Below the pieces are notes generated by a model. The model did no database searches, was not told where the DNA came from, and worked only from the letters and a program-made list of their open reading frames with translations. DNA of 64,000 nucleotides from Hyphococcus formosus (lineage in GTDB: Bacteria; Pseudomonadota; Alphaproteobacteria; Caulobacterales; Parvularculaceae). The stretch spans positions 806,001 to 870,000 of the forward strand of contig NZ_CP157210.1 in NCBI RefSeq assembly GCF_046736345.1. Reading direction: 5' to 3'. Positions within the stretch are counted from its first letter, which is position 1; each line of letters opens with the position of its first letter. Made by a program: the position numbers and the translations under genes. Below, piece after piece: positions 35,491 to 44,441 of the stretch.

Positions 35491-37623
35491 CTACTTACTA
35501 ATGTGGAGATCTACGAGGTCAGCAGCGATTTGCCCAAAGGCTTCTTCGAGGTCTTCGCCGTCAACGGCGTCGTGGAAATAGGGTTCACTCGGTTTCGACG
35601 CACAGGCGCGGAAAACCTTTTCTGTGCTGGAGCTATCAAGGCCAAACATAATCGTATAAACGAGATAGCCTTCCTGCTTCATGCGATAGCAAATGCGTAG
35701 CAGCTTGTTATCGAACTCGTCTTCCATGTCGTCCGCATCATCCATATTCTTACCCATGCGGCTTTCGCGTTCGAAACCATAGGCGGTCAGGTCAGAGCCC
35801 CAATGGGTGTCGAGGTTCGACGTGGTATTGTTACCATCCGTCATGATCACGATGGCTTTTTGCCATTTCTCGTAATCAGTATCCTCAGGACCAATACCCT
35901 CGGTGAACGGAGCTTCAGGCGATAAAAGACGCCATCCCCAAATCGCACCATTTGCCGAATTGGTGTTACCATTCGTCCCCAGTGAATTCACGTGAGTCTC
36001 GACTGTCGTCCGATTATTGGTCAGCGGTAAAACCGGGCGTGCGCAATCGAGATTTGGTCCGCGATCACTCGTCACGCTAGGTGACAGGTCGTATTTGTAT
36101 TTGTATGTCTTGGTAGTAGCGTCCCACCATCCGACATAAGCATTGCGCAAAATGAATTCATCTGAATTCGCTGTTGAGCTGTCGTCAGCCGAGGTGATGT
36201 CGGTGTCGTAAAAATCCTCGACACCTAATTCAATCATTTTATTGCGCCAGTTTTTTTGCCTGTTATTCAACAGTGCCGTAGGCGTGATATCGAGCATCCG
36301 GAAATCCTGAACGATCTTTGCGTACCGTCCCGTATTCTCGCCCTCATATCTGCCGATATAACGCTGGTCATCGATGAAATTACGGTTCCAGTAATCACTG
36401 GCGTCGTAGTCCGCATATTCTGGATCTACGAACCAACTGCGCCAGAAATTTTGAACATGCGGTACACCTTCGATAGTGAAGGTTTCAACGCCGGTCCAAT
36501 AGGAATTGCCGTTTGAAAGCGGGCAGCGCCCCTTCCAATCGGCGTTACAATCTGGTTCGTCGGGATGAAACATCGGAACCCATTTGAAATTCACAGGGTC
36601 CGTAAGTTCGCTTGTATCTAATGCAAATGCAGGCGCATCATCAAACGCATCATATGTCCGTTTTTCATATTGATCAGAACTCGACGCATACTGGGTCGGG
36701 TTGGTCATAGCCGTATTAAGCGTCGTGGTCGTAATTGTTGAGATCGGGGCGACGTCTAATTCATCTAGCGGATAGGGCCGTGCCTCGACGCAGCCACCCC
36801 AGGATGTACCAGGTGTCGAATCGAACAGTTTAAAATGATTAACCTTCCGGTTTACATTCACAACACCTTTCTTGGTCACGTGAATGAAGCGGTCGCCATG
36901 ATAAACTGCTTTCGCGGTTCTATCGGACCAAGCATTTTTCCAGCTCGCAGCCTCGCCGACATTGACATATGCATTAAACGGAACAACACCGATTTTGATG
37001 TTATCGCTTTCAGTCTTTTCGCCATACATAACGTCAAGAAGTGTTTCGACCGCGTCCTTCAAGCTGTCTATTTTCTTTACGCCATCAATTTTGTTGCCCA
37101 TTGAGCCAGTGACATCGAGAACAAGTGCAAGCTCGACACGTCCGGACCCGCGCTTGGTGATTTCAACACATTTATCGATGTCGAGCTTTTTAATCCCTGC
37201 GACCCCAAGCAAATAGGTCTTCAGCTTGCCGGTCACACAGGTCAATACGACCGCTTCATCATCGAGCGTGAATTCAATATTCCAACCGGGCAAAAGATTA
37301 TTTTCGTAATTGAAGTTCGCCTCGAAAAATTTGCGGCCATAGGCCTTCAATTCCTCAGTTGTTAAGTCAGGATCGGTCGCGGATAGCTGCGCGAGCGCGA
37401 GGCTGGACGCGTCCATGGATTCGATCATGTCAGCGCGGACCGCGTTCCAGCGCGTGTAATCAACCGCGCCGCCAGCGAACAGGAATAAGACGGAGAGCAT
37501 AAACGCGAAAAGAAAAATGATGTTGCCATCATTGTTACGAGCAAACCGCGGGTGCCGGGAAACGCTCGTCCGTGTCCGGTGTTTCGATAGCTTCGAATCT
37601 GATTTTCTATCAACGACCCACAT
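35491..37623 (-). CDS. TadG-like protein with von Willebrand A domain
   Basis: A 710-residue protein. The N-terminal helix NIIFLFAFMLSVLFLFAGGAVDYTRW (about residues 34-60) is the TadG anchor; from about 165 a VWA domain follows, with the metal site LVLDVTGSMG and, near the C-terminus, VIMTDGNNTT, separated by a long insertion. Proteins of this type act with TadE proteins in Flp pilus assembly or as surface adhesins. It is the first gene of the operon, with a GGGGAG ribosome site. A perfect CtrA-type box lies about 176 bases upstream. The core Tad secretion genes (tadA, tadB, tadC, rcpA) are not in the window. Confidence 0.9.
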   Translation of the reverse strand: MWVVDRKSDSKLSKHRTRTSVSRHPRFARNNDGNIIFLFAFMLSVLFLFAGGAVDYTRWNAVRADMIESMDASSLALAQLSATDPDLTTEELKAYGRKFFEANFNYENNLLPGWNIEFTLDDEAVVLTCVTGKLKTYLLGVAGIKKLDIDKCVEITKRGSGRVELALVLDVTGSMGNKIDGVKKIDSLKDAVETLLDVMYGEKTESDNIKIGVVPFNAYVNVGEAASWKNAWSDRTAKAVYHGDRFIHVTKKGVVNVNRKVNHFKLFDSTPGTSWGGCVEARPYPLDELDVAPISTITTTTLNTAMTNPTQYASSSDQYEKRTYDAFDDAPAFALDTSELTDPVNFKWVPMFHPDEPDCNADWKGRCPLSNGNSYWTGVETFTIEGVPHVQNFWRSWFVDPEYADYDASDYWNRNFIDDQRYIGRYEGENTGRYAKIVQDFRMLDITPTALLNNRQKNWRNKMIELGVEDFYDTDITSADDSSTANSDEFILRNAYVGWWDATTKTYKYKYDLSPSVTSDRGPNLDCARPVLPLTNNRTTVETHVNSLGTNGNTNSANGAIWGWRLLSPEAPFTEGIGPEDTDYEKWQKAIVIMTDGNNTTSNLDTHWGSDLTAYGFERESRMGKNMDDADDMEDEFDNKLLRICYRMKQEGYLVYTIMFGLDSSSTEKVFRACASKPSEPYFHDAVDGEDLEEAFGQIAADLVDLHISK

Positions 37624-37799
37624 AGGGTACTCCCCGCAGAAACTTTAGTGCGGATAGAACATCTGCGATTTGTCGTTAAAGGGACGTAAGGATTTGTGGT
37701 TAATCAGCAGAAAATAGATAAAATTTTTAGAAATGTTTCATTGACCACAACTTGTTGTGTTCAAATGACAACAATTGTCGCTTGTTTCGACGTCTGTTG

Positions 37800-37814
37800 T
37801 TAACGCACCATTAA
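37800..37814. promoter_or_regulatory. CtrA-type box TTAA-N7-TTAA
   Basis: TTAA at 37800-37803 and TTAA at 37811-37814 are separated by CGCACCA, exactly seven bases, the consensus for the alphaproteobacterial cell-cycle regulator CtrA. It lies in the divergent region between tadG (start 37623) and the amidohydrolase gene (start 37911). Pilus genes are known CtrA targets in Caulobacter, which fits. Confidence 0.5.
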
Positions 37815-37910
37815 TACTTTCGGTCTGCGCGCGCCGTGCAATTGCTTTTATCGGTTGACGATGCTTGAGGATCGGATGACCATTACCGAAATTCGAATTT
37901 GAGGGGCGTC

Positions 37911-39194
37911 ATGTCAGAATGGTCAGTCGCGATCACTGCAGCTATTGCGGTGCTTGCATTCAATAAAGCTCAGGCGGAAACCTTCTATGTCACGGCGGAA
38001 CGGCTGATTGATCCGCAAAAGGGTACTGCAATCGCGAACGCGGCACTTATTATAGAAGACGGAGAAATCACCGCTGTGGGCACCGCCGCAGAGGTCGAAA
38101 AGCCCGCGGGTGCGGAGCATATCGACCTTGGCGAAAAGACGGCTTTGCCGGGTCTTATCGATATGCATACGCATATTACTGGCGATCCGACCAAGGGGGG
38201 CGGCTATGCGTCCTTGGTCATTCCTGTTGAGCGGACGATCATTTGGGCCGTGGAGAATGCCCGCAAAACCCTGATGGCGGGGTTCACGACGATACGGAAT
38301 GTCGGTTCTGACGGTTATGAAACCTTGTCGATCCGCGATGCGATCAATGCGGGCGAAATCGCGGGGCCGCGTATGTTCGTTTCTGGCCCGCCTGTGGGGA
38401 TCGTTGGCGGTCATTGCTCGGATAATAATTTGTTACCTCCATCCTATGAAGCGAGTGGCGAAGGCGTAGCGACGGGACCGTGGGAAATGCGGGCAAAGGT
38501 TCGGCAAAATATCAAATATGGTGTCGATCTGATTAAGACCTGTTCGACGGGCGGGGTCTTTTCGAAGGGGACATTGCTCGGCGCGCCGCAAGGAACTGTC
38601 GAAGAGCTAACCGCCATCGTCGATGAGGCCCATTCGCGTGGGTTGAAGGTGGCTTCTCATGCGCACGGAACAATCGGCATAAAGAACGCCATCCGGGCAG
38701 GGGTCGATACAGTCGAGCATGTTAGCTATCTCGATGATGAAGCGATCCGTATGGCGAAGAAAGCCGGCACTTATTTCTCGATGGATATTTACAATACGGA
38801 ATATACGCTTAGCGAAGGCGAGAAAAATGGTGTCCTGCCAGAGTCCCTTGATAAAGAGCGGCAGGTCGGCGGCATCCAGCGGGAAAGCTTTAGCAAGGCC
38901 GTGAAAGCAGGCGCAAAGGTCGTGTTCGGCACCGACGCCGCGATCTTTCCGCATGGGGACAATGCCAAACAGTTCTCGCGCATGGTGCGCTTTGGCATGA
39001 CACCGCTTCAGGCGATTAGGGCGTCGACTTCACTCGCCGCCGAGGCGCTCGGCCGTGAAGGCGAGCTTGGCTGCGTCGCCGTCGGCTGCCGGGCTGATCT
39101 CATCGCGGTTTCCGGCGATCCGCTATCGGATATCTCGGTGCTGGAAGAGGTCGCCTTTGTGATGAAAGATGGCGTTGTTCACAAAGATGATTAA
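37911..39194 (+). CDS. Exported amidohydrolase (Xaa-Pro dipeptidase-like metal hydrolase)
   Basis: About 427 residues with a signal peptide (first 22 or so, ending KAQA before ETFYV). The amidohydrolase metal motif is LPGLIDMHTHITGDP (HxH), with further ligands in SHAHG, DTVEHVSYL and the catalytic Asp in VVFGTDAAIFPHG. This subgroup contains secreted imidazolonepropionase-like and Xaa-Pro/arginine carboxypeptidase-type enzymes; substrate not determinable. An in-frame TTG at 37899 precedes GAGGGG, which correctly positions the ATG at 37911 as start. Confidence 0.9.
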   Translation: MSEWSVAITAAIAVLAFNKAQAETFYVTAERLIDPQKGTAIANAALIIEDGEITAVGTAAEVEKPAGAEHIDLGEKTALPGLIDMHTHITGDPTKGGGYASLVIPVERTIIWAVENARKTLMAGFTTIRNVGSDGYETLSIRDAINAGEIAGPRMFVSGPPVGIVGGHCSDNNLLPPSYEASGEGVATGPWEMRAKVRQNIKYGVDLIKTCSTGGVFSKGTLLGAPQGTVEELTAIVDEAHSRGLKVASHAHGTIGIKNAIRAGVDTVEHVSYLDDEAIRMAKKAGTYFSMDIYNTEYTLSEGEKNGVLPESLDKERQVGGIQRESFSKAVKAGAKVVFGTDAAIFPHGDNAKQFSRMVRFGMTPLQAIRASTSLAAEALGREGELGCVAVGCRADLIAVSGDPLSDISVLEEVAFVMKDGVVHKDD

Positions 39195-39364
39195 TTCCGA
39201 CCGTCATTTGTGAATAATTACAGCGTAATAGATGGTTAATCTGTTGGTTAACATCATAGGCACAACACTGCAGAATTAGACAAAATTTCACGTCTATTCT
39301 GCGCACATTTTCTCGCAAAACGTGTTATTAACCATAATTCCAGATGTCTGATCGGAGGGGGATT

Positions 39365-40309
39365 ATGGCTCAGTTTCAACTCATGCGGCGCGGCATCGCG
39401 GTTGTTGCGCTAATGGCAGGATTTGCAGCAGCGTCGCCAGCAATGGCCGGGCGGTGCGGGCATTCCTATCCGGTTGATGCGCCGACCACGCTGTCAAAGG
39501 TCGCGCGCGCCTGCAATGTTTCGCTTGCGGCGCTCAAAGAGGCTAATCGCGGTGTCGACCCGAATTATGTCCGCCCGGGCGAGCATTTGGCGGTGCCGGA
39601 TGAAACCGATTATCCCGGTGAGGTGCCAACGATTGTGACCGAGGTCGAGACCCCCGATCCGGTCTATCATTATGAACCGAGCCCATGGCCCGATAAGAGC
39701 GCTAAAAAGACCGTGGCGCATACGCCAGAAGCGGCAACGGGGCCGTTTTACTTGGAGGCAAGTCTGGGGCGGTCGGCGAGCCCACAGGGAAGCCATCTGA
39801 GCTATCAACAGGAATCCGCGGCGCGCATTCGTAATGCTGGCCTGACCATGAACCCGGTGAATACATCACCGCGCCCGACCGAGATCAGCGTGTCGTCGTT
39901 TAGAAAGGTACCGCTTTCTGCACTGATGGAATGCGCCGTGCTGCGTCGTCAGCCCGACGGCAAGATCGCGCAAGTCCGCGAATTCAAACCGCTGCCCGAA
40001 GGCCGTGATGCGCCGATGCACTGCACACAGCTCACAAGTGGAACGGCCACCGCAATTCCAGCGCCGACATTCCACGCGAATGCCGCGGGATCGCAAGCGG
40101 TGCTGCGTGGCTATGTTAGCTTTGTTGATAGCGAATGCGTAACCATGCGCACCCGTGACGGTATGGAATGGCGGATTGCGGCGGATGATCGTTCGCGTTC
40201 GCTCCTCGGAAAAGAAGCCACGATCTGGGCAGATTTCACCAACGCCGAGTCATGCGGCGGCATGGTGATGGACCGTGCGATCTTTGTTGAGCAGCTGGCA
40301 ACGCGCTGA
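39365..40309 (+). CDS. Secreted LysM domain protein
   Basis: A 314-residue protein with a signal peptide (about residues 1-28, ending SPAMA) and an N-terminal LysM-type domain (about 35-80: TTLSKVARACNVSLAALKEAN and YVRPGEHLAVP), which binds peptidoglycan. The middle is Pro/Ser-rich, and the C-terminal 130 residues form an unrecognised domain with conserved cysteines (MECAVLR, MHCTQL, SECVTMR, AESCGG). The GGAGGGGG ribosome site is clear. It stands alone between intergenic regions; a hairpin follows. Confidence 0.82.
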   Translation: MAQFQLMRRGIAVVALMAGFAAASPAMAGRCGHSYPVDAPTTLSKVARACNVSLAALKEANRGVDPNYVRPGEHLAVPDETDYPGEVPTIVTEVETPDPVYHYEPSPWPDKSAKKTVAHTPEAATGPFYLEASLGRSASPQGSHLSYQQESAARIRNAGLTMNPVNTSPRPTEISVSSFRKVPLSALMECAVLRRQPDGKIAQVREFKPLPEGRDAPMHCTQLTSGTATAIPAPTFHANAAGSQAVLRGYVSFVDSECVTMRTRDGMEWRIAADDRSRSLLGKEATIWADFTNAESCGGMVMDRAIFVEQLATR

Positions 40310-40338
40310 ACGGAATTAATCCGTAGACCGAGAAATAA

Positions 40339-40360
40339 GCCGCGCAAGACGTTGCGCGGC
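40339..40360 (+). terminator. Hairpin after the LysM gene
   Basis: GCCGCGCAA and TTGCGCGGC form a perfect nine-base stem with a GACG loop, about 30 bases beyond the stop. No T-run follows, so intrinsic termination would be weak. Confidence 0.5.
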
Positions 40361-40540
40361 GATTGCGCGATCAAATAATACCCGTTCAAATGGCATTCTG
40401 TCGTGCGAAATATGTCAAAACGCCTTTAATTTCGCCGCGATGTTGCACGATTGTCGTCGTGAAACTATCGGATTTGTGATCTACTTTTGGCCTGGCATCC
40501 GGAAGAAATGGGATGCGATTTTCATTGTGGGCCTTTTGCA

Positions 40541-41467
40541 ATGCCAATTGAAACACTGAGATCGCGGGTGAAATACGGGCTTGAAAAACGGCTCGATAAA
40601 GCCGCCCAGAGTTATCTGGGCGATCCGGTATTGGCCAAGGTTGATTTTGCTGAACCCTTTGGCGAACCAGCATTGACGGATCCGAATTCCATTTCCTGGC
40701 GGATATTCAAAAATCCGGTTTCGCTTTTTATTGGCGGCGTGACGGCGGTGATCCTCGAATTCGCCGAGCCGCGCGTGCGGACCGGCGTTTGGGACAATAC
40801 GAGCTTTCGCACTGATCCTGTGCGTCGCCTCAAGCGAACGGGCCTCGCGGCGATGGTGACTGTTTATGGGGCCCAATCGGTGAGTGCGCGCATGATCGAA
40901 ATGGTCAATCGGATGCACGGAAATATCGCCGGGGTGACGCCCGATGGTTCCCCCTATGCGGCGAGCGACCCTGAGCTTTTGCGATGGGTCCATGTGACCG
41001 CCGCTTTTGGATTTTTAGAAGCCTATTCGGCCTATGTTTCCCCCCTCACAGATGAAGACCGCGACCGCTATTATTATGAAGGGCGTAAAACCGCCGCGCT
41101 TTATGGCGCAAAAGATGCCCCGCAGTCACTAATGGCCCAGCAGACGCTGTTTCGCGAAATGCTCCCCAAGCTCGAAGCATCAGACATTATCTTTGAATTT
41201 CTGACGATCATGAAGCGGGCCAACGCCTTTCCGCCACCGGCGCAGATCGCGCAACATTCACTGGTCCGGGCGGCCATCGATATTGTGCCCACCGAAATCC
41301 GGGCGGTTCTTGGTCTCGATAAGCGTTATGGATTGCGGCCTTTCGAGGGGCGAATGGTACGGCGAATGGCGCGGCGCGCGGATCGGCTCAAGCTGCGATC
41401 CGGTCCGCCAATTCAGGCCTGCAGACGCATGGGCCTCCCTGAAGACTATCTATATCCGCGTAAGTGA
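40541..41467 (+). CDS. DUF2236/MpaB-family oxygenase-like protein
   Basis: About 308 residues of the family named after latex-clearing protein/MpaB: the pattern DPVRRLKRTGLAAMVTVYG, then RMHGNIAGVTPDGSPYAASDPELLRWVHVTAAFGFLEAY, is typical, with conserved His residues that bind haem in studied relatives. Physiological substrate is unknown. The frame is open from a TTG at 40487 and has an ATG at 40508; I chose the ATG at 40541 because family members start close to the basic LRSRV segment. The start remains uncertain. Confidence 0.83.
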   Translation: MPIETLRSRVKYGLEKRLDKAAQSYLGDPVLAKVDFAEPFGEPALTDPNSISWRIFKNPVSLFIGGVTAVILEFAEPRVRTGVWDNTSFRTDPVRRLKRTGLAAMVTVYGAQSVSARMIEMVNRMHGNIAGVTPDGSPYAASDPELLRWVHVTAAFGFLEAYSAYVSPLTDEDRDRYYYEGRKTAALYGAKDAPQSLMAQQTLFREMLPKLEASDIIFEFLTIMKRANAFPPPAQIAQHSLVRAAIDIVPTEIRAVLGLDKRYGLRPFEGRMVRRMARRADRLKLRSGPPIQACRRMGLPEDYLYPRK

Positions 41468-41545
41468 TCGAATTTCCCGCAACAGCGTTTGCACCTGAGG
41501 CGCAACCGGCCTATTGAAGCGGCGAAGTTTGATCCACGGATTCGC

Positions 41546-44290
41546 ATGACCACCATTACCCCTGAAATCGTCGCCGAACATGGCCTTAATCCCGAAGAAT
41601 ACGAGCGCGTCAAAGCCCATATGGGCCGCGAGCCCAATCTCGTTGAATTGGGCGTATTCTCCGTCATGTGGTCGGAGCATTGTTCCTATAAATCATCCCG
41701 CCGGCACCTGAAAAAACTGCCGACTTCCGCGCCATGGGTGGTGCAGGGACCGGGCGAGAATGCGGGTGTGATCGACATCGGAACCGACGATGACGGCGTG
41801 CCGCTGGTGGCGATTTTCAAAATGGAAAGCCACAATCACCCGAGCTTCATCGAACCCTATCAGGGGGCGGCGACCGGGGTTGGCGGGATTATGCGCGATG
41901 TGTTCACCATGGGCGCGCGGCCAGTGGCTAATATGAATGCGCTTCGTTTTGGCGAGTGGGACCATTCCAAAACCCGCCATCTGGTCAGCGGTGTAGTTTC
42001 GGGCATTGGCGGCTATGGTAATTGTATGGGCGTTCCGACAATTGGCGGCGAGACCAATTTCGACAAGGGTTATAATGGCAATATCCTTGTGAATGCCATG
42101 ACAGTCGGCGTCGCTGAAAAAGCCAAGGTGTTTTACTCCGCCGCGCGTGGTGCCGGAAATCCGGTTGTTTATGTGGGCGCGAAAACCGGGCGCGATGGTA
42201 TTCACGGCGCGACCATGGCGTCAGCCGAGTTTGATGATGCGTCCGATGAAAAACGTCCTACGGTACAGGTCGGTGATCCGTTTACGGAGAAACTGCTGCT
42301 CGAAGCCTGCCTTGAGTTAATGGCGTCTGATGCGATCATCGCTATTCAGGATATGGGCGCGGCCGGTTTGACCTCATCTTCGGTTGAGATGGCGGCAAAA
42401 GGCGGCGGCGGGTTCGAACTTGATCTCGATCATGTGCCCCAGCGCGAAGAAAACATGACCGCCTATGAAATGCTGCTTTCTGAAAGTCAGGAGCGCATGT
42501 TGATGGTGCTCAAGCCGGGCCGGGAAGACGCGGCACGCGCAATCTTTGAAAAATGGGGCGTTGATTTTGCGGTGATCGGTGTCACCACCGATACGGGCCG
42601 TCTTGTGATTAAACATAAAGGCCAAATCGAAGCCGATATGCCGGTACCGCCGCTTGCGGATGATGCGCCGAATTATGACCGGCCTTATTCGACGCTTGAA
42701 AAACCTGCGCCGCTGAAAGACCCGACCGTGACCTATCGCGAAGCGGAAGCGATTTTGCGCGGGCCGGGAAAATCCGAAGCGGAAATGCGTGTTATCGCTG
42801 ATACGTTGATCGCCGATCGTTTGTCGGATGCAGAACTTGTTGAGGCCGTTGGCCTGAGCGTTCGTGACGGTGAGGCGCGGGTTTATGCGCGGTCCAAGCC
42901 CGAAGGGGTCAGTTTCTCGGGTTTTGAAGAGGCGGCGAAAAACCTTGCCACAAGCGGCATGGTTGAAACCGCAGAGGTTGAACAGCGCGAAGAAGAAATC
43001 TCTCTCGCGGATGCGCCCGGCGGCGATACGATTTTGACGGCGCTGGCCCGGATGATGGCGCAGCCTGATCTTTGTTCGCGCCGTTGGATCTGGGAGCAAT
43101 ATGATCATTCCGTGATGGGTGAGACAGTTGTTGCACCGGGCGGCGATGCGGCGATGGTGCGTGTTCACGGCACCAATCGCGGTCTGGCGGTTTCAACTGA
43201 CGTGACGCCGCGCTATGTGAAGGCTGATCCGTTTGAAGGCGGGAAACAGGCCGTCGCGGAAACTTATCGCAATATATGCGCAGTAGGCGCATCGCCCTTG
43301 GCCATTACCAATTGCCTCAATTTCGGTAATCCAGAACGCCCGGAAATCATGGCGCAATTTGTCGGTGCAATCGAAGGCATCGCAGAAGCCTGCGAAGCGC
43401 TCAGCTATCCGGTCATTTCCGGCAATGTCTCGCTTTATAATGAAACCAATAGTGTCGCGATCCCGCCGACCCCGGCGATTGGCGGCGTTGGTGTTCTTGA
43501 TGATGTGACCAAGGCGGTTCGCGTCGGCGGTGCGGAAGCTGGCGAAGAATTGATCGCAATCGGCATTACGCGCGGCCATTTAGGACAATCGCTCTATATG
43601 CGTGATCTCTTTGAGATCGACGAAGGGGCACCGCCGCCGGTTGATCTGGAGATCGAACGCAAAACCGGCGAGCTTATCCGTAAGCTGATCGAAGAGGGGA
43701 TCATCACGGCCTGCCACGATGTTTCCGATGGTGGCCTATTGGTCGCCGCTGCGGAAATGGCGCTTGCTTGCGGGCGCGGGCTTAATCTGACGACGCCAGT
43801 GAAAGCGCGCAAAGCCGCTTTCTGGTTTGGCGAAGACCAGGGCCGTTACCTCGTGGCTGCATCACCGTCAGCGGCTGATACGCTATTGCTGAAAGCCGCG
43901 ATGGCCGGTGTACAGGCGTCTAAGCTTGGGCGCTTTGGCGGGCCGGACATTACACTTGATGGCGACGATGCGCTTTCGTTGCTTGACCTTTCTGACCTAA
44001 ATGACCACGCGCTGCCCAATTATATGGAAGCGCAGACGCCTAAGGAGGCTTCACCTATGCCAATGGCAGCTGATGATATTAAGAAATTCATTCTCGCGGT
44101 ATTGCCCGATGCGGAAATCGAGATTGAGGATTTAGCCGGTGATGGCGATCATTACCGCGCGCGCATCGTGTCGAGTGCGTTTAATGGGCTAAATCGTGTG
44201 CAGCAACATCAATTGGTGTACAAATCACTCAAAGGCCGGATGGGTGGCGAACTCCATGCGCTCGCCCTTGAGACTGAAGCGCGGGAATAG
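41546..44290 (+). CDS. purL: PurL (FGAM synthase) with an internal insertion, fused to a C-terminal BolA domain
   Basis: A 914-codon frame. Residues 1-386 and 494-about 835 are phosphoribosylformylglycinamidine synthase subunit II (FSVMWSEHCSYKSS, MESHNHPSF, GGIMRDVFTMGARP, CHDVSDGGL), the fourth step of purine synthesis, acting with PurS and PurQ. Between them about 107 residues (nt 42704-43024) replace a linker that is normally much shorter. From residue 838 the frame continues into a complete BolA/IbaG-like domain (DIKKFILAVLPDAEIEIEDL, LNRVQQHQLVYKSL). An AAGGAGG at 44042-44048 stands eight bases before an in-frame ATG at 44057, so the BolA part may also be made alone. An in-frame TTG at 41489 is less likely as start. 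Confidence 0.93.
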   Translation: MTTITPEIVAEHGLNPEEYERVKAHMGREPNLVELGVFSVMWSEHCSYKSSRRHLKKLPTSAPWVVQGPGENAGVIDIGTDDDGVPLVAIFKMESHNHPSFIEPYQGAATGVGGIMRDVFTMGARPVANMNALRFGEWDHSKTRHLVSGVVSGIGGYGNCMGVPTIGGETNFDKGYNGNILVNAMTVGVAEKAKVFYSAARGAGNPVVYVGAKTGRDGIHGATMASAEFDDASDEKRPTVQVGDPFTEKLLLEACLELMASDAIIAIQDMGAAGLTSSSVEMAAKGGGGFELDLDHVPQREENMTAYEMLLSESQERMLMVLKPGREDAARAIFEKWGVDFAVIGVTTDTGRLVIKHKGQIEADMPVPPLADDAPNYDRPYSTLEKPAPLKDPTVTYREAEAILRGPGKSEAEMRVIADTLIADRLSDAELVEAVGLSVRDGEARVYARSKPEGVSFSGFEEAAKNLATSGMVETAEVEQREEEISLADAPGGDTILTALARMMAQPDLCSRRWIWEQYDHSVMGETVVAPGGDAAMVRVHGTNRGLAVSTDVTPRYVKADPFEGGKQAVAETYRNICAVGASPLAITNCLNFGNPERPEIMAQFVGAIEGIAEACEALSYPVISGNVSLYNETNSVAIPPTPAIGGVGVLDDVTKAVRVGGAEAGEELIAIGITRGHLGQSLYMRDLFEIDEGAPPPVDLEIERKTGELIRKLIEEGIITACHDVSDGGLLVAAAEMALACGRGLNLTTPVKARKAAFWFGEDQGRYLVAASPSAADTLLLKAAMAGVQASKLGRFGGPDITLDGDDALSLLDLSDLNDHALPNYMEAQTPKEASPMPMAADDIKKFILAVLPDAEIEIEDLAGDGDHYRARIVSSAFNGLNRVQQHQLVYKSLKGRMGGELHALALETEARE
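44042..44059 (+). promoter_or_regulatory. Internal ribosome binding site and start for the BolA part
   Basis: AAGGAGG (44042-44048) with eight bases to ATG 44057, inside the purL frame at residue 838. The preceding T makes TAAGGAGG: a TAA at 44041-44043 lies one base out of the purL frame, as expected if purL once ended on the bolA ribosome site. The 77-residue product from 44057 to 44290 would be a whole BolA protein. Confidence 0.65.
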
Positions 44291-44327
44291 TTAACCGATC
44301 TGCACTTCGAAATTGTGTATCGAAAAG

Positions 44328-44350
44328 CGGGGCCTGATGGGCCCCGTTTT
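44328..44350 (+). terminator. Rho-independent terminator after purL-bolA
   Basis: CGGGGCC and GGCCCCG form a seven-base stem with a TGATG loop, followed by TTTTA. It lies 37 bases past the stop codon. Confidence 0.85.
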
Positions 44351-44441
44351 ACTTTGGCTGTGCTGTACAACTTGCCTTGCCCGGTTCCGCAGAGCCCGTT
44401 AAGGTTCGGTTTTTCTCACCTATAAAAAAAGAGCGTTCTGC

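Noticed and set aside
39236..39251. TTAA repeats upstream of the LysM gene as a CtrA box
   Set aside because: The spacing is eight bases, not the seven required.
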